From positions 1 through 64,000 of the forward strand of contig NZ_FMIR01000014.1 of assembly GCF_900095745.1 (NCBI RefSeq): a DNA stretch of 64,000 bases. Direction: 5' to 3'. The DNA comes from Microbacterium oxydans (GTDB taxonomy: Bacteria > Actinomycetota > Actinomycetes > Actinomycetales > Microbacteriaceae). Made by a program: the position numbers and the translations under genes. Shown here piece after piece: positions 33,309 to 42,944 of this stretch (positions are counted from its first letter, which is position 1; each line of letters opens with the position of its first letter). The notes beneath the pieces were generated by a model. The model did no database searches. It was not told the DNA's origin and saw only the letters and a list, made by a program, of their open reading frames with translations.

Positions 33309-35042
33309 TCAGCGCCCCGAGACCTTGCCGAAGACCTTCGCGATCGGCGCGAGCACCAGCGGGCGGGCGGCCACCCAGGCGAGCGCGATCACCACGAGCG
33401 AGAGGATGAACACCCAGAACCCGGTCCAGGTGACCGCATCCTGCGACGCGAACATGTGGTTCAGGTTGCGCAGGAATCCGGTGAGCATCACGAGCGCGAC
33501 GTGGGCGATGATGAACGCGACGAAGTACAGCATGATCGGGAAGTGCAGCGCGCGCGCCCACTCCACCGGGTACGCCTTGGACAGCTTCTCTGCCCGCTTC
33601 GGCCACAGCCCCGACATGCGGAACCCGGTGATCGCCGCCAGCGGCGCGGCGATGAACACGGTCACGAAGTACGCGAGCTGCTGCAGGCTGTTGTAGTTGT
33701 TCCAGCCCTTCTCGTGCGGCCAGTCGAACGAGACGTACTGCAGGGCCGCCGACAGCGCGTTCGGGAAGACCTCCCAGCTCGTCGGCACGATGCGCACCCA
33801 GTGCCCGGTGACGAACAGCAGCACGACGAAGATCAGGCCGTTCAGGAGCCACAGGATGTCGAGCGACTGGTGGAACCAGAGGTTCAGGCTGATCTTGCCC
33901 TTCGCGTTTCCGCGCGGCGTCCAGAACACGGTCGGCCGCTTCTCGGTGCGCACCTGCAGCCCCGAGCGGATGATCAGCACGATCAGGAACATGTTGAAGA
34001 AGTGCGCCCAGTTGACCCACGGCGCGAAGCCGGGCTCGACCGCGATCGCGGGCTCGTACTCGCCGGGGAACGCCGCGAGGAAGTCCTGCATGAACGGGAA
34101 GCTCAGGAGCGCACGCACGAAGGCGATGGCGGCACCAGCCAGCACCCCGAGTGCCGCGGCGCCGAACAGGACCGCGATCGCCTGGGGCCAGGTCGGACGC
34201 GGGCGACCCGACACCGGGGCCTCGGCGATGTGGCGCGGAGCGCGACCTCTCCAGACGGTACGAGTCCACGGCAGCGGGGTGTCGAGGTCGGCGAGGACCG
34301 GGACGACCAGGGCGGAACCGGGGGCCGGGGCGGCGGGCTCCGAGGCGGCGACGGGCTGGACGAGCGTGGCCGCATCCGCACCTTCGTCCACAACGGGTGC
34401 GACGGCAGCCGCCGCGACGCCGGATAGGGTCGGCACGGTGTCTGCGGGCGGCCACGGATCTCCGCCGACGACACGCGGCAGACCGCGACGGACGTGGCTG
34501 GCGGAAACCGCCTCCATGCCTGCAACCGGAGTCCCCTGCGGGCTGGGCGCAGGAGCAGCAGGAGCAGCAGCAGGGTCGGCGCCGGCAGCAGAAGTCGCGG
34601 TGGTCGTGGCCGCTGTGCTCGCGGTGGTCGTCGCCGCAGCGCTGGTCGGGGCCGGCGCGGGGACGACGCGCGCCACCGGCGAGGCAGCCGTGCCCGTTGC
34701 GGTCGCGGGAGCCCCATCGGTTGGAGGCCACGGCTCGCCACCCGGAACGCGCGGCAGCCCGCGACGGATACGCGATCCACCGCTCCCCGCGGCGTCGACA
34801 ACCGGAGAAGCAGCTGCGACAGGGGCAGCTGCCCCCTCCGCATCGGCGACCGCATCGGTCGTCACCGTCGCGGCGACCGATTCGACGACGGCATCCGCGA
34901 CCGGTGCGGCCGACGATTCCGCCACCGCATCCGACGATGCATCATCCGGCGCCACCGCATCCGACACCACCGCATCGGCGGGCGGCCACGGCTCCCCGCC
35001 CGGCACGCGCGGCAGACCGCGTCGCAGCATCCGCGTCACCAT
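33309..35042 (-). CDS. Cytochrome b/b6-type membrane protein with triplicated N-terminal motif
   Basis: 577 residues. The first ~270 are Ala/Val/Pro/Thr-rich and disordered, and carry three copies of RRGLPRVxGG(E/D)PWPP at about residues 7-21, 93-107 and 185-199. Then come six or so membrane helices of the formate-dehydrogenase-gamma/cytochrome b561 type with histidines suited to b-heme ligation (WAHFFNMFLIV, LWFHQSLDIL, ALHFPIMLYFVAFIIAHVAL). ATG 35042 is 2 bp after the etfA stop, so it is co-transcribed with etfBA. A role in taking electrons between ETF and the membrane is inferred from that position, not proven. Confidence 0.8.
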   Translation of the reverse strand: MVTRMLRRGLPRVPGGEPWPPADAVVSDAVAPDDASSDAVAESSAAPVADAVVESVAATVTTDAVADAEGAAAPVAAASPVVDAAGSGGSRIRRGLPRVPGGEPWPPTDGAPATATGTAASPVARVVPAPAPTSAAATTTASTAATTTATSAAGADPAAAPAAPAPSPQGTPVAGMEAVSASHVRRGLPRVVGGDPWPPADTVPTLSGVAAAAVAPVVDEGADAATLVQPVAASEPAAPAPGSALVVPVLADLDTPLPWTRTVWRGRAPRHIAEAPVSGRPRPTWPQAIAVLFGAAALGVLAGAAIAFVRALLSFPFMQDFLAAFPGEYEPAIAVEPGFAPWVNWAHFFNMFLIVLIIRSGLQVRTEKRPTVFWTPRGNAKGKISLNLWFHQSLDILWLLNGLIFVVLLFVTGHWVRIVPTSWEVFPNALSAALQYVSFDWPHEKGWNNYNSLQQLAYFVTVFIAAPLAAITGFRMSGLWPKRAEKLSKAYPVEWARALHFPIMLYFVAFIIAHVALVMLTGFLRNLNHMFASQDAVTWTGFWVFILSLVVIALAWVAARPLVLAPIAKVFGKVSGR

Positions 35043-35044
35043 GA

Positions 35045-36016
35045 CTACTTCTTCCGCGCCTCGAGGGCGGCGATCACCTTCGGGACCACCGCGAACACGT
35101 CGCCGACGATGCCGAAGTCGGCGACGTCGAAGATCGGCGCCTCCGGGTCCTTGTTGATCGCAACGATGTTCTTGGAGGTCTGCATGCCCGCGCGGTGCTG
35201 GATCGCGCCGGATATGCCGAGAGCGACATACAGCTGCGGCGATACCGAGACGCCGGTCTGGCCGACCTGGTGCGACTGCGGGATGTATCCCGCATCGACG
35301 GCGGCCCGGGAGGCACCGACAGCAGCGCCGAGCGCATCGGCGAGCTCTTCGACGAGCACGAACTTCTCCTTCGACGCGAGACCGCGCCCGCCGGAGACGA
35401 CTCGTGTGGCTCCGCGCAGCTCGGGGCGGGAGGAAGCGACCTCGACCGCCTCGACCGGACCGGCCGTCGCGGCGACCACACCGGACGGGATGACGTCGAG
35501 CACCTCGACCGAGTGCGACGGCACGGCTTCGGCACGTGCATCCACCGCGCCCTGACGCACCGTGATCACCGGAGTACCGAAGGTGGCAGCCGAGTCGACG
35601 AGGTACGCCCCGCCGTAGACGGAGTGGTGGGCGACGACCCCCTCCTCGTCCCGGGAGACGCCCACGGCATCCACCGACAGCGCACTCTTCGTGCGCGCCG
35701 CGAAGCGTCCGGCGACATCGCGGCCGGAGATCGAGTTCGAGATCAGCACGGCATCGGGGCGCACCTGTGCGGCCGCGGCCTGCAGGGCGTCCACGATCGG
35801 CACGGTGAGCACGGACGGGTCGCCGTCGGCAGTGAGCACGACGGATGCTCCTGCCGCAGCGGCCTGATCCACCGCGGCCGGGCTGCCACCGACGATGAGC
35901 GCCACGGGCGAGCCGATCGTCGAGGCCGCACCGATGAGCGCCGCTGTGCTGCTCGCGACGTAGCCGGACGGGTCGACGTCGATGAGGACGAGGATCGGGT
36001 TCTCGGACGAAGTCAT
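35045..36016 (-). CDS. etfA: Electron transfer flavoprotein subunit alpha
   Basis: 323 residues. N-terminal domain, then the FAD-binding domain with the family signature near the C-terminus: [20 protein letters not shown] and [20 protein letters not shown]. It forms the AB heterodimer with EtfB to accept electrons from acyl-CoA dehydrogenases, one of which is encoded 4 kb away in the valine operon. ATG 36016 starts 2 bp after the etfB stop, with GGTGTGAG ahead of it. An earlier in-frame start is out of keeping with homologues. Confidence 0.95.
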   Translation of the reverse strand: MTSSENPILVLIDVDPSGYVASSTAALIGAASTIGSPVALIVGGSPAAVDQAAAAGASVVLTADGDPSVLTVPIVDALQAAAAQVRPDAVLISNSISGRDVAGRFAARTKSALSVDAVGVSRDEEGVVAHHSVYGGAYLVDSAATFGTPVITVRQGAVDARAEAVPSHSVEVLDVIPSGVVAATAGPVEAVEVASSRPELRGATRVVSGGRGLASKEKFVLVEELADALGAAVGASRAAVDAGYIPQSHQVGQTGVSVSPQLYVALGISGAIQHRAGMQTSKNIVAINKDPEAPIFDVADFGIVGDVFAVVPKVIAALEARKK

Positions 36017-36017
36017 C

Positions 36018-36794
36018 TCACACCAGCCTGTTCTGCACGAGGTACTCGACGAGCTTGTCGGCCGCGTCGCCTTCATCGGTGATCTTCACGCCGGCGGCGC
36101 GCGGGGGCTTCTCGGACACGGCGGTCATGATCGTCCGCGGAGCGGCGGACGGATCTGCCGAGACGTCGAGGTCGGCGAGCGAGAGCACCTCGAGGGGCTT
36201 CTTCTTCGCCGCCATGATGCCCTTGAAGTTGGGGAAGCGTGCATCGGGGAGCGCCTCGGTGATCGAGATCACCGCGGGCAGCGGGGCCGAGACCGGCTGC
36301 CCACCGGCGTCGGCGGCGCGGGTGCCGGAGACGCCCTCGGCGGTGATCTCCACCGAGCTGAGCGCGGTGGCCTGAGCGAATCCGAGGTGCTCGGCGAGCA
36401 TCGCCGGGATGACGCCTCCGGAGCCGTCGGTCGACAGGTTTCCCGTGATCACGAGATCGGGCGCACCGCGGCGGATGGCAGCGGCGAGCACTTCGGCGGT
36501 GAGACCGAGGTCGGCGCCGGCGAGCTGCTCGTCGGCGATGTGCACGGCCGACGCGGCGCCGATCGCGAGCGCGCGGCGCACCGAGGCGGTCGAGCCGCCG
36601 GGAGCCATCGACAGCGCGACGACCTCCGTGCCGTCGTTCTTGTCGGCGTAGCTGAGCGCGACCTCGAGAGCCCGCTCGGTGATCTCGTCGAGGACGACAT
36701 CGCCGGCCGCCCGATCGGCGAGTCCGGTCTCGAGATTCAGCTTGCGATCGCCATAGGTGTCCGGCACCTCTTTGACCAGGACGAAGATCTTCAT
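36018..36794 (-). CDS. etfB: Electron transfer flavoprotein subunit beta
   Basis: 258 residues with the family start [20 protein letters not shown] and the AMP-binding region [19 protein letters not shown]. It is the first gene of the etfB-etfA-cytochrome b-ASCH operon. AGGAG lies 6 nt before its ATG and a promoter is visible at 36819-36846. Confidence 0.95.
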   Translation of the reverse strand: MKIFVLVKEVPDTYGDRKLNLETGLADRAAGDVVLDEITERALEVALSYADKNDGTEVVALSMAPGGSTASVRRALAIGAASAVHIADEQLAGADLGLTAEVLAAAIRRGAPDLVITGNLSTDGSGGVIPAMLAEHLGFAQATALSSVEITAEGVSGTRAADAGGQPVSAPLPAVISITEALPDARFPNFKGIMAAKKKPLEVLSLADLDVSADPSAAPRTIMTAVSEKPPRAAGVKITDEGDAADKLVEYLVQNRLV

Positions 36795-36818
36795 CGAATG
36801 CTCCTCACGACTGCTGCA

Positions 36819-36846
36819 ATTCTAGACGGCGATACTGAGTTCCAAA
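36819..36846 (-). promoter_or_regulatory. Promoter of the etfBA operon
   Basis: On the minus strand TTTGGA (36846-36841) and TAGAAT (36824-36819) are 16 bp apart, leaving a ~20-nt leader with AGGAG before the etfB ATG. Unlike many genes here, this one has a conventional leader and Shine-Dalgarno. Confidence 0.5.
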
Positions 36847-36934
36847 CCCCCTGCGACTGGGAGTCACGGCTGGCGACATCGGATGCATCGCGCGCCGTCG
36901 CCGCCCGATGCCCTCCCGCCAGTACCGTGGAGAA

Positions 36935-37471
36935 ATGGTCCGACCCCGTCCGCTCCCCATCGATCCGCTCGCCGAAGCCAAGCGGCAGTGGGTCGCCCAC
37001 GGATGGACGGATGCCGCCGACGGCATGGCGCTGGTCACGTCGGTCATGCGCGCTCAGCAGCTGTTGCTCGCCCGGGTCGATGCGGCGCTGAAGCCGTTCG
37101 CGCTCAGCTTCGCCCGGTTCGAGGTGCTGCGCCTGCTGGCGTTCAGCCGCGCCGGCCGCCTCCCCCTGTCGAGCGTGGTCGCCCGCCTCCAGGTGCATCC
37201 GACCACGGTGACCAGCACGGCGGAACGCCTGGTCCGCGACGGGCTCATCGCCAGGGAGCCGCATCCGCACGACGGACGCGCCGCACTCCTCGCACTCACG
37301 GATGCCGGTCGAGAGCTGGTCGAACGGGCCACCCAGGCGCTGAACTCCGAGGTCTTCGCCGACCCCGGCATGAGCCGCGACGACGCGGCCGAGCTCGTCG
37401 CGATCGTCGCCCGCCTGCGCAAGGACGCCGGAGACTTCGCCGATCCGCGTCCACAGCCCGACGCCCTCTGA
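36935..37471 (+). CDS. MarR family transcriptional regulator
   Basis: 178 residues with the winged helix at about 65-130 (FARFEVLRLLAFSRAGRLPL, VVARLQVHPTTVTSTAERL, EPHPHDGRAALLALT). The N-terminal 35 residues (RPRPLPIDPLAEAKRQWVAH) are the extension common to a MarR subgroup. ATG 36935 follows TACCGT by 6 nt. It precedes an SRPBCC gene by one base and is divergent from etfB; its targets are unknown. Confidence 0.9.
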   Translation: MVRPRPLPIDPLAEAKRQWVAHGWTDAADGMALVTSVMRAQQLLLARVDAALKPFALSFARFEVLRLLAFSRAGRLPLSSVVARLQVHPTTVTSTAERLVRDGLIAREPHPHDGRAALLALTDAGRELVERATQALNSEVFADPGMSRDDAAELVAIVARLRKDAGDFADPRPQPDAL

Positions 37472-37472
37472 C

Positions 37473-37943
37473 ATGGCGCGGTTCGCGCTCGAGACGGTCG
37501 TCGCGGCCCCGCCGGCCGAGGTGTTCGCCGCCTCGCTCGACCCCGGGCTCCACGTGAAGAGCATGGCCCGGTACGGCGAGACGATGATCGAAGCACCGTC
37601 AAGCGGGGTCTTCACCGAGGGCTCGACGGCGACGTGGCGGGCGCGCCACTTCGGCATCCCCTTCCGCCTGCGGTCGATCGTGTTCGACGTCGATCCCCCG
37701 CGCGGGTTCTCGGACCGCCAGATCGCCGGCCCCTTCCGGGATTTCCTGCACGAGCACCGGTTCGAGGAGCATCCGGCCGGCACGCTCATGCACGACACCG
37801 TCACGTTCCGCTCGCCGTTCGGCCCGCTCGGCCGCGTTGTCGATGCGATGTTCCTGCGCGCGTACATGCGCCGACTGATCGTGGAGCGCAACGCGATCCT
37901 GGCCGCCGAATTCGAGGCTCCCGGGCGTACTCTTTCGGCATGA
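37473..37943 (+). CDS. SRPBCC (START-like) family protein
   Basis: 156 residues. FALETVVAAPPAEVFAASLDPGLH is the SRPBCC start, where the first strand leads into the two short helices, and FRSPFGPLGRVVDAMFLRAYMRRLI is the long C-terminal helix. The fold binds hydrophobic ligands; the ligand here is unknown. It begins 1 bp after the MarR stop and overlaps the next gene by ATGA, so it is in a three-gene operon. Confidence 0.85.
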   Translation: MARFALETVVAAPPAEVFAASLDPGLHVKSMARYGETMIEAPSSGVFTEGSTATWRARHFGIPFRLRSIVFDVDPPRGFSDRQIAGPFRDFLHEHRFEEHPAGTLMHDTVTFRSPFGPLGRVVDAMFLRAYMRRLIVERNAILAAEFEAPGRTLSA

Positions 37944-38383
37944 GCGAACTGCGGCTGCACACCGTCCTCACCGGCCGCGGCCCCGCTGCGGCGATCCTGC
38001 TCACGGACGAGCAGGTCGCGTCGCTCGGTGCCGGCAAGGCCTTCCCCGTCGCCGTCACCATCGGCGGACGCACGGCGCGGCTTCGCGTGGCCCGCATGGG
38101 CAGCGAGAACATGATCGGCTTCAGCAAAGCCGTGCGCGCCGACCTGGGACTCGAGATCGGGCAGGAGGTCGATGCCGTGATCCGCGTGGATTCGGCCGAG
38201 CGCACGGTCGACGTTCCGCCCGAGCTCGCCACTGCTCTGGATGCCGACCCCGGGGTGCGCGCCGCTTTCGACGCCCTGTCCTACTCCGTCCGCAAGGAGC
38301 ACGCGCGCTCCGTCACCGAAGCGAAGCAGGACGCGACGCGCGAGCGCCGCATCACGAAGATCGTCGACACCCTCCGCGACTGA
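37940..38383 (+). CDS. YdeI/OmpD-associated (DUF1905-type) protein
   Basis: 147 residues. The N-terminal half (LHTVLTGRGPAAAILL... VAVTIGGRTARLRVARMG) is a small barrel of the DUF1905 type and the C-terminal half (AAFDALSYSVRKEHARSVTE, AKQDATRERRITKIVDTLR) is the YdeI/OmdA helical segment. These proteins are often annotated as bacteriocin-protection proteins; function is not established. It shares a 4-bp overlap with the SRPBCC gene. TACTCT lies 6 nt before the ATG, so it may also have its own leaderless promoter. Confidence 0.85.
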   Translation: MSELRLHTVLTGRGPAAAILLTDEQVASLGAGKAFPVAVTIGGRTARLRVARMGSENMIGFSKAVRADLGLEIGQEVDAVIRVDSAERTVDVPPELATALDADPGVRAAFDALSYSVRKEHARSVTEAKQDATRERRITKIVDTLRD

Positions 38384-38419
38384 CCGCCCCTCGAGTCCCG
38401 CGCTCATCAGGTCAGCGGA

Positions 38420-39196
38420 TCAGCGGTTCTGGAAATCGGGCGACCGCTTCTCCCGGAAGGCCGACATGCCCTCCTTCTGATCAGCGGTGTCGAAAAGCGT
38501 GGCGAACGCCTGCTTCTCGTGTGCGAGGCCTTCGGCCAGGGTCGTCTCCATCGCGGCATCCAGCGCGGCCTTCGCGGCGTACACCGAAGGCAGCGACTTC
38601 GAGGCGATCGTGTCGGACAGCTTCGTCGCCTCGGCGAGGAGATCGGATGCCAGCACGACGCGCGACACGAGCCCGGCGCGTTCCGCCTCTTCGGCGCCCA
38701 TGAAGCGCCCGGAGAGAACCAGTTCGGCCGCCTTGTAATAGCCGACCGCGCGGATCAGGCGCTGCGTGCCGCCCATGCCGGGGATGACGCCGAGGTTGAT
38801 CTCGGGCTGGCCGAACTTGGCGTTGTCGGCGGCCAGGATGATGTCGCACATCATCGCCAGCTCGCATCCGCCGCCGAGGGCGAAGCCGGAGACGGCCGCG
38901 ATCACCGGCGTACGCACCGCAGCGAACTCGTGCCAGACGCCGAAGTGGTCGGTCTCGAGCATCTCCGCGGCGGACATGCCCTCCATCTCCTTGATGTCAG
39001 CACCGGCGGCGAAGGCCTTCTCGGAGCCCGTCAACACGATGGCGCCGACACCGTCGTCACCGTCGAAGGCGACGGCCGCGGCGGTGACCTCCTCCGCAAG
39101 CCGGCTGTTCAATGCGTTCAGCGCCTCGGGACGGTTCAGGGTGATCCACCCGACTCGTCCGCGCTGCTCGACCAGGATCGTCTCGTACTCGGTCAT
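38420..39196 (-). CDS. Enoyl-CoA hydratase
   Basis: 258 residues of the crotonase family. [17 protein letters not shown], the oxyanion region [17 protein letters not shown] with the first catalytic Glu, and [20 protein letters not shown] with the second Glu are all present, so it is a genuine hydratase and not a 3-hydroxyisobutyryl-CoA hydrolase. It is the last gene of the valine operon, probably hydrating methacrylyl-CoA, though short-chain enoyl-CoA activity in general is expected. ATG 39196 follows GGAGAGGG; the frame upstream is not conserved. Confidence 0.92.
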   Translation of the reverse strand: MTEYETILVEQRGRVGWITLNRPEALNALNSRLAEEVTAAAVAFDGDDGVGAIVLTGSEKAFAAGADIKEMEGMSAAEMLETDHFGVWHEFAAVRTPVIAAVSGFALGGGCELAMMCDIILAADNAKFGQPEINLGVIPGMGGTQRLIRAVGYYKAAELVLSGRFMGAEEAERAGLVSRVVLASDLLAEATKLSDTIASKSLPSVYAAKAALDAAMETTLAEGLAHEKQAFATLFDTADQKEGMSAFREKRSPDFQNR

Positions 39197-39224
39197 ATCG
39201 CCCTCTCCGTCGAAGTACCGATCA

Positions 39225-40130
39225 TCACACGACGCCGTCGCGGATGTCGGTGATGATGCCGGAGAAGTCCCGCCCCGCGCCATCCCCCGCGGCGAAGGCG
39301 GCATACAGCTCCTGCGCGAGCCGGCCCATGCGGGCATCCGTCGAGGTCTGCTCGATGGCCTGCAGCGCGAGGCCGAGGTCCTTGGCCATCAGCGCTCCCG
39401 CGAAGCCCGGCTGATAGTTGCGGTTGGCCGGGCTCGTCGGCACAGGCCCGGGAACAGGGCAGTTGGTCGTGATCGACCAGCACTGTCCGGATGCCTGCGA
39501 GACGACGTCGAACAGCGCCTGGTGCTCGAGCCCGAGCCGCTCCCCCAGCACGAAGGCCTCGGCGACGGCGATCTGCGAGACCGCGAGCACCATGTTGTTG
39601 CAGACCTTCGCCGCCTGGCCGAGGCCCGGACCACCGCAGTGCACGATGCGTTTGCCCATGATCTCGAGCAGCGGGAGCGCTGCCGCATAGTCCTCCTCCG
39701 CCCCGCCGACCATGAACGCGAGTGTGCCGTTCTCGGCCCCGACGACTCCGCCCGAGACCGGGGCGTCGACGTTGCGGTGTCCCGCGGCGAGCGCGAGCGC
39801 GTGAGCCGCGCGGGCCTCGTCGACCGCGATGGTCGACGACTCGATGAACAGCGTGTCCGGTCGCGCCGCCGCGAGCAGCTCCGTGCGATACGCCTCGATC
39901 ACGTGCTTCCCCGCGGGGAACATCGTGATGACGACATCGGCGTCGGCCACGGCATCCGCCCCGCTCGCCGCCACGGGGATGCCGGCCGCCTGCGCCGCCT
40001 CGATGGCCGCGGGGACGAGATCGAAGCCGTGCACCTCATGGCCGGCGGCGACGAGGTTCTTCGCCATCGGCAGGCCCATGTGCCCCAGGCCGAGAAAAGC
40101 GACGACCGCTTTCGAAGACGACACGGTCAT
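39225..40130 (-). CDS. mmsB: 3-hydroxyisobutyrate dehydrogenase
   Basis: 301 residues of the beta-hydroxyacid dehydrogenase family: NAD-binding [17 protein letters not shown], substrate loop [14 protein letters not shown], and catalytic Lys in [29 protein letters not shown] near the C-terminus is typical of MmsB. It oxidises 3-hydroxyisobutyrate to methylmalonate semialdehyde in valine catabolism. Its ATG overlaps the acyl-CoA dehydrogenase stop (ATGA). Confidence 0.94.
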   Translation of the reverse strand: MTVSSSKAVVAFLGLGHMGLPMAKNLVAAGHEVHGFDLVPAAIEAAQAAGIPVAASGADAVADADVVITMFPAGKHVIEAYRTELLAAARPDTLFIESSTIAVDEARAAHALALAAGHRNVDAPVSGGVVGAENGTLAFMVGGAEEDYAAALPLLEIMGKRIVHCGGPGLGQAAKVCNNMVLAVSQIAVAEAFVLGERLGLEHQALFDVVSQASGQCWSITTNCPVPGPVPTSPANRNYQPGFAGALMAKDLGLALQAIEQTSTDARMGRLAQELYAAFAAGDGAGRDFSGIITDIRDGVV

Positions 40131-41335
40131 GATGCGCTCCGCATCTGGTCTCCGCCGCTGCGCTGGAGGGAGCTCGAGCCCGCGGGTCGCAGCATCTCGC
40201 GTCCGACGATCAGTCGCATGATCTCGTTCGTCCCCTCCAGGATCTGGTGCACCCGCAGGTCGCGGACGACTCGCTCGATCCCGTAGTCCTGCAGGTATCC
40301 GTATCCGCCGTGCAGCTGCAGCGCCCGGTTGGCGACGTCGAAGCCGGCGTCTGTGGCGAAGCGCTTGGCCATCGCGCAGCGCATGGTGGCGTCGGGTGCG
40401 TGCTCGTCGACGGCCTGGGCACCGTCGCGCACCATCAGCCGGGCGGCGTGCAGTTCGGTGCGCATGTCGGCGATCGCGAACAGGATCGACTGCTTCTCGG
40501 CGAGCGGCTCGCCGAACGCGACCCGCTCGTGCACGTACCGCACCGCCTTGTCGAGTGCCCACTCCGCGCCGCCGAGCGAGCAGGCGGCGATGTTGAGGCG
40601 TCCGCCGTTGAGCGCCGACATCGCGATCGCGAACCCGCGCCCCTCGTCGCCGAGCATCGCGGATGCCGGAACGCGGACCCCGTCGAAGATCACCTGTCGG
40701 GTCGGCTGCGCGTGCCAGCCCATCTTCTTCTCGAGCGGACCGAAGCTCAGGCCCTCGGCGTCGCCGGGAACCAGGAATGCGCTGATGCCCCGGGCGCCGG
40801 GCTCCCCCGTGCGGGCCATCACGACGTACACGGCAGCCTCGCCGGCACCGGAGATGAACTGCTTCATCCCGGTGAGCACATAGTCGTCGCCCTCGCGGAC
40901 CGCACTGGTGGCGACGTTGGCGGCATCGGAACCGACGCCGGGCTCGGTGAGGCAGTAGCCGCCGAACTCCTGCATCGCGGTGAGCGGCGGCAGCCACGTC
41001 TCGCGCTGCGTGTCGTCTCCGTAGGTGTCGATCATCCACACGACCATGTTGTGGATCGAGATGTACGCGGCGACGGCCGGGTCGCCCTTGGCGAGTTCCT
41101 CGAAGATCGCGACGGTGTCGCTGCGGCTGAGGCCGGCGCCGCCGAAGTCCTCGCGCACATAGATGCCGCCGAGCCCCAGCTCTCCGCCGCGGTTCAGCGA
41201 CTCGCGCGGGAAGATGTGCTTCTCGTCGCGCTCGGCGGCGAAGGGGGCGAGCTCGGCCTCGGCGAACTCGCGGACGGCGCTGAGGATCGCCTCGCGCTCC
41301 TCAGCGGTGGTGGTGACGGTGGTCATGGTCATCAT
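40127..41335 (-). CDS. Acyl-CoA dehydrogenase, probably isobutyryl-CoA specific
   Basis: About 402 residues. FAD-binding and catalytic segments: YCLTEPGVGSDAANVATSA, the flavin contact LHGGYGYLQDYGIERVVRD and the catalytic Glu in ILEGTNEIMRL. It is nested between mmsA and mmsB, which supports isobutyryl-CoA as substrate, giving methacrylyl-CoA. Electrons pass to ETF, encoded nearby. AAGGA stands before two adjacent ATGs (41335 and 41332), and the second has the better spacing. Confidence 0.93.
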   Translation of the reverse strand: MMTMTTVTTTAEEREAILSAVREFAEAELAPFAAERDEKHIFPRESLNRGGELGLGGIYVREDFGGAGLSRSDTVAIFEELAKGDPAVAAYISIHNMVVWMIDTYGDDTQRETWLPPLTAMQEFGGYCLTEPGVGSDAANVATSAVREGDDYVLTGMKQFISGAGEAAVYVVMARTGEPGARGISAFLVPGDAEGLSFGPLEKKMGWHAQPTRQVIFDGVRVPASAMLGDEGRGFAIAMSALNGGRLNIAACSLGGAEWALDKAVRYVHERVAFGEPLAEKQSILFAIADMRTELHAARLMVRDGAQAVDEHAPDATMRCAMAKRFATDAGFDVANRALQLHGGYGYLQDYGIERVVRDLRVHQILEGTNEIMRLIVGREMLRPAGSSSLQRSGGDQMRSAS

Positions 41336-41370
41336 GTGTCCTTGTGGGATCTCGTGACGGGACGTGGGGA

Positions 41371-42873
41371 TCAGTGCATGGTGGGGATGACGAAGCTGGC
41401 TCCGTCACGGATGCCCGCCGCGGGCCAACGGCTCGTCACCGTCTTGGTCTTCGTATAGAAGCGGAACGCGTCGGTGCCGTGCTGGTTGAGGTCGCCGAAA
41501 CCGCTGCGCTTCCATCCGCCGAACGTGTAGTACGCGATCGGCACCGGGATCGGGACGTTCACGCCGACCATCCCGACCTCGACGCGTGCGGCGAAGTCGC
41601 GGGCGGCATCGCCGTCGCGGGTGAAGATCGCGACACCGTTGCCGTACTCGTGCTCGGACGCCATCCGCAGCGCCTCCTCGTAGTCGGCGGCACGGGCGAT
41701 CACCAGCACCGGGCCGAAGATCTCTTCGCGGTAGATCGCCATGTCGGTGGTGACGTGGTCGAACAGGGTCGGCCCGAGGTAGAAGCCCTCCTCGTGCCCT
41801 TCGACGACGAACCCGCGGCCGTCGGCGAGCAGCGTCGCACCCTCGTCGATGCCCTGCTGGATGTAGCCCTCGACCCGCTCGACGGCCGCCCGCGTGACCA
41901 GAGGTCCGTAGTCGACATCGGTCGCGAGAGAGGGTCCGATACGCAGTTGCGCCACGCGCTCGGTGAGCTTGGCGGCGAGCGCGTCAGCCGTCTCCTGCCC
42001 GACCGGGACCGCGACCGAGATCGCCATGCACCGCTCGCCCGCTGAGCCGTATCCGGAACCGATCAGCGCGTCGACGGCCTGGTCGAGATCGGCATCCGGC
42101 ATCACGATCATGTGGTTCTTCGCGCCGCCGAAGCACTGAGCCCGCTTGCCGTGCGCCGTCGCGGTCGCGTAGATGTACTCGGCGATGGGCGTGGAGCCGA
42201 CGAATCCGACGGCGCGGATGCGGTCGTCGGTGAGCAGTGTGTCGACGGCCTCCTTGTCGCCGTGCACGACGTTGAGCACTCCGGCCGGGAGGCCCGCCTC
42301 AAGGAACAGCTCGGCGATGCGCACCGGAACGGAGGGGTCGCGCTCACTCGGCTTGAGCACGACCGCGTTGCCCGCGGCGAGCGCGGGCCCGGCCTTCCAG
42401 AGCGGGATCATCGCGGGGAAGTTGAAGGGGGTGATCGCGGCGACGACCCCGAGCGGCTGTCGCATCGAGTAGACGTCGATGCCGGTACCGGCACCCGTGG
42501 AGTACTCGCCCTTGAGCAGATGCGGGGCTCCGGCGGAGAACTCGATGACCTCGAGTCCGCGCTGGATGTCGCCCTTCGCGTCGTCGACGGTCTTGCCGTG
42601 CTCACTCGCCAGCAGTTCGGCCAGCGAGGTCATCTCGCGCTGCACCAGGTCGAGGAAGCGCAGCAGCACGCGGGCCCTCTTCTGGGGGTTGGTCGCGGCC
42701 CAGGCGACCTGCGCCTCTTCGGCGTTCGCGATCACGCGGCGCACCTCATCGGCCGAGGCGAGCGGCACGCGGGCCTGCACGGCCCCGGTGCTCGGATCGA
42801 ACACATCGGCGAAGCGACCGGAGTCGGGGGTGAGAAGCGATCCGCCCACGAAGTGCGGGATAGTACGAGTCAT
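41371..42873 (-). CDS. mmsA: Methylmalonate-semialdehyde dehydrogenase (CoA-acylating)
   Basis: 500 residues. PFNFPAMIPLWKAGPALAAG, KPSERDPSVP, and the catalytic Cys in GSAGERCMAISVAV are the MmsA signature. It converts methylmalonate semialdehyde to propionyl-CoA and CO2, the last step of valine degradation. It heads an operon with acyl-CoA dehydrogenase, mmsB and enoyl-CoA hydratase. AAGGGACG lies 7 nt before ATG 42873. Twin direct repeats ~40 bp upstream may be an activator or repressor site. Confidence 0.95.
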   Translation of the reverse strand: MTRTIPHFVGGSLLTPDSGRFADVFDPSTGAVQARVPLASADEVRRVIANAEEAQVAWAATNPQKRARVLLRFLDLVQREMTSLAELLASEHGKTVDDAKGDIQRGLEVIEFSAGAPHLLKGEYSTGAGTGIDVYSMRQPLGVVAAITPFNFPAMIPLWKAGPALAAGNAVVLKPSERDPSVPVRIAELFLEAGLPAGVLNVVHGDKEAVDTLLTDDRIRAVGFVGSTPIAEYIYATATAHGKRAQCFGGAKNHMIVMPDADLDQAVDALIGSGYGSAGERCMAISVAVPVGQETADALAAKLTERVAQLRIGPSLATDVDYGPLVTRAAVERVEGYIQQGIDEGATLLADGRGFVVEGHEEGFYLGPTLFDHVTTDMAIYREEIFGPVLVIARAADYEEALRMASEHEYGNGVAIFTRDGDAARDFAARVEVGMVGVNVPIPVPIAYYTFGGWKRSGFGDLNQHGTDAFRFYTKTKTVTSRWPAAGIRDGASFVIPTMH

Positions 42874-42914
42874 TGTGTGACGTCCCTTCGTGCCGTCGTT
42901 GGCACATTGGGGAG

Positions 42915-42944
42915 TTTACTCGGAGGGCCGGACATTTACTAGGA
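42915..42944. promoter_or_regulatory. Twin TTTACTnGGA direct repeats upstream of mmsA
   Basis: TTTACTCGGA (42915-42924) and TTTACTAGGA (42935-42944) are 20 bp apart, i.e. on the same face of the helix, and about 40-70 bp before the mmsA start. They look like tandem sites for the regulator of the valine operon. No regulator gene adjoins it. Confidence 0.4.
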
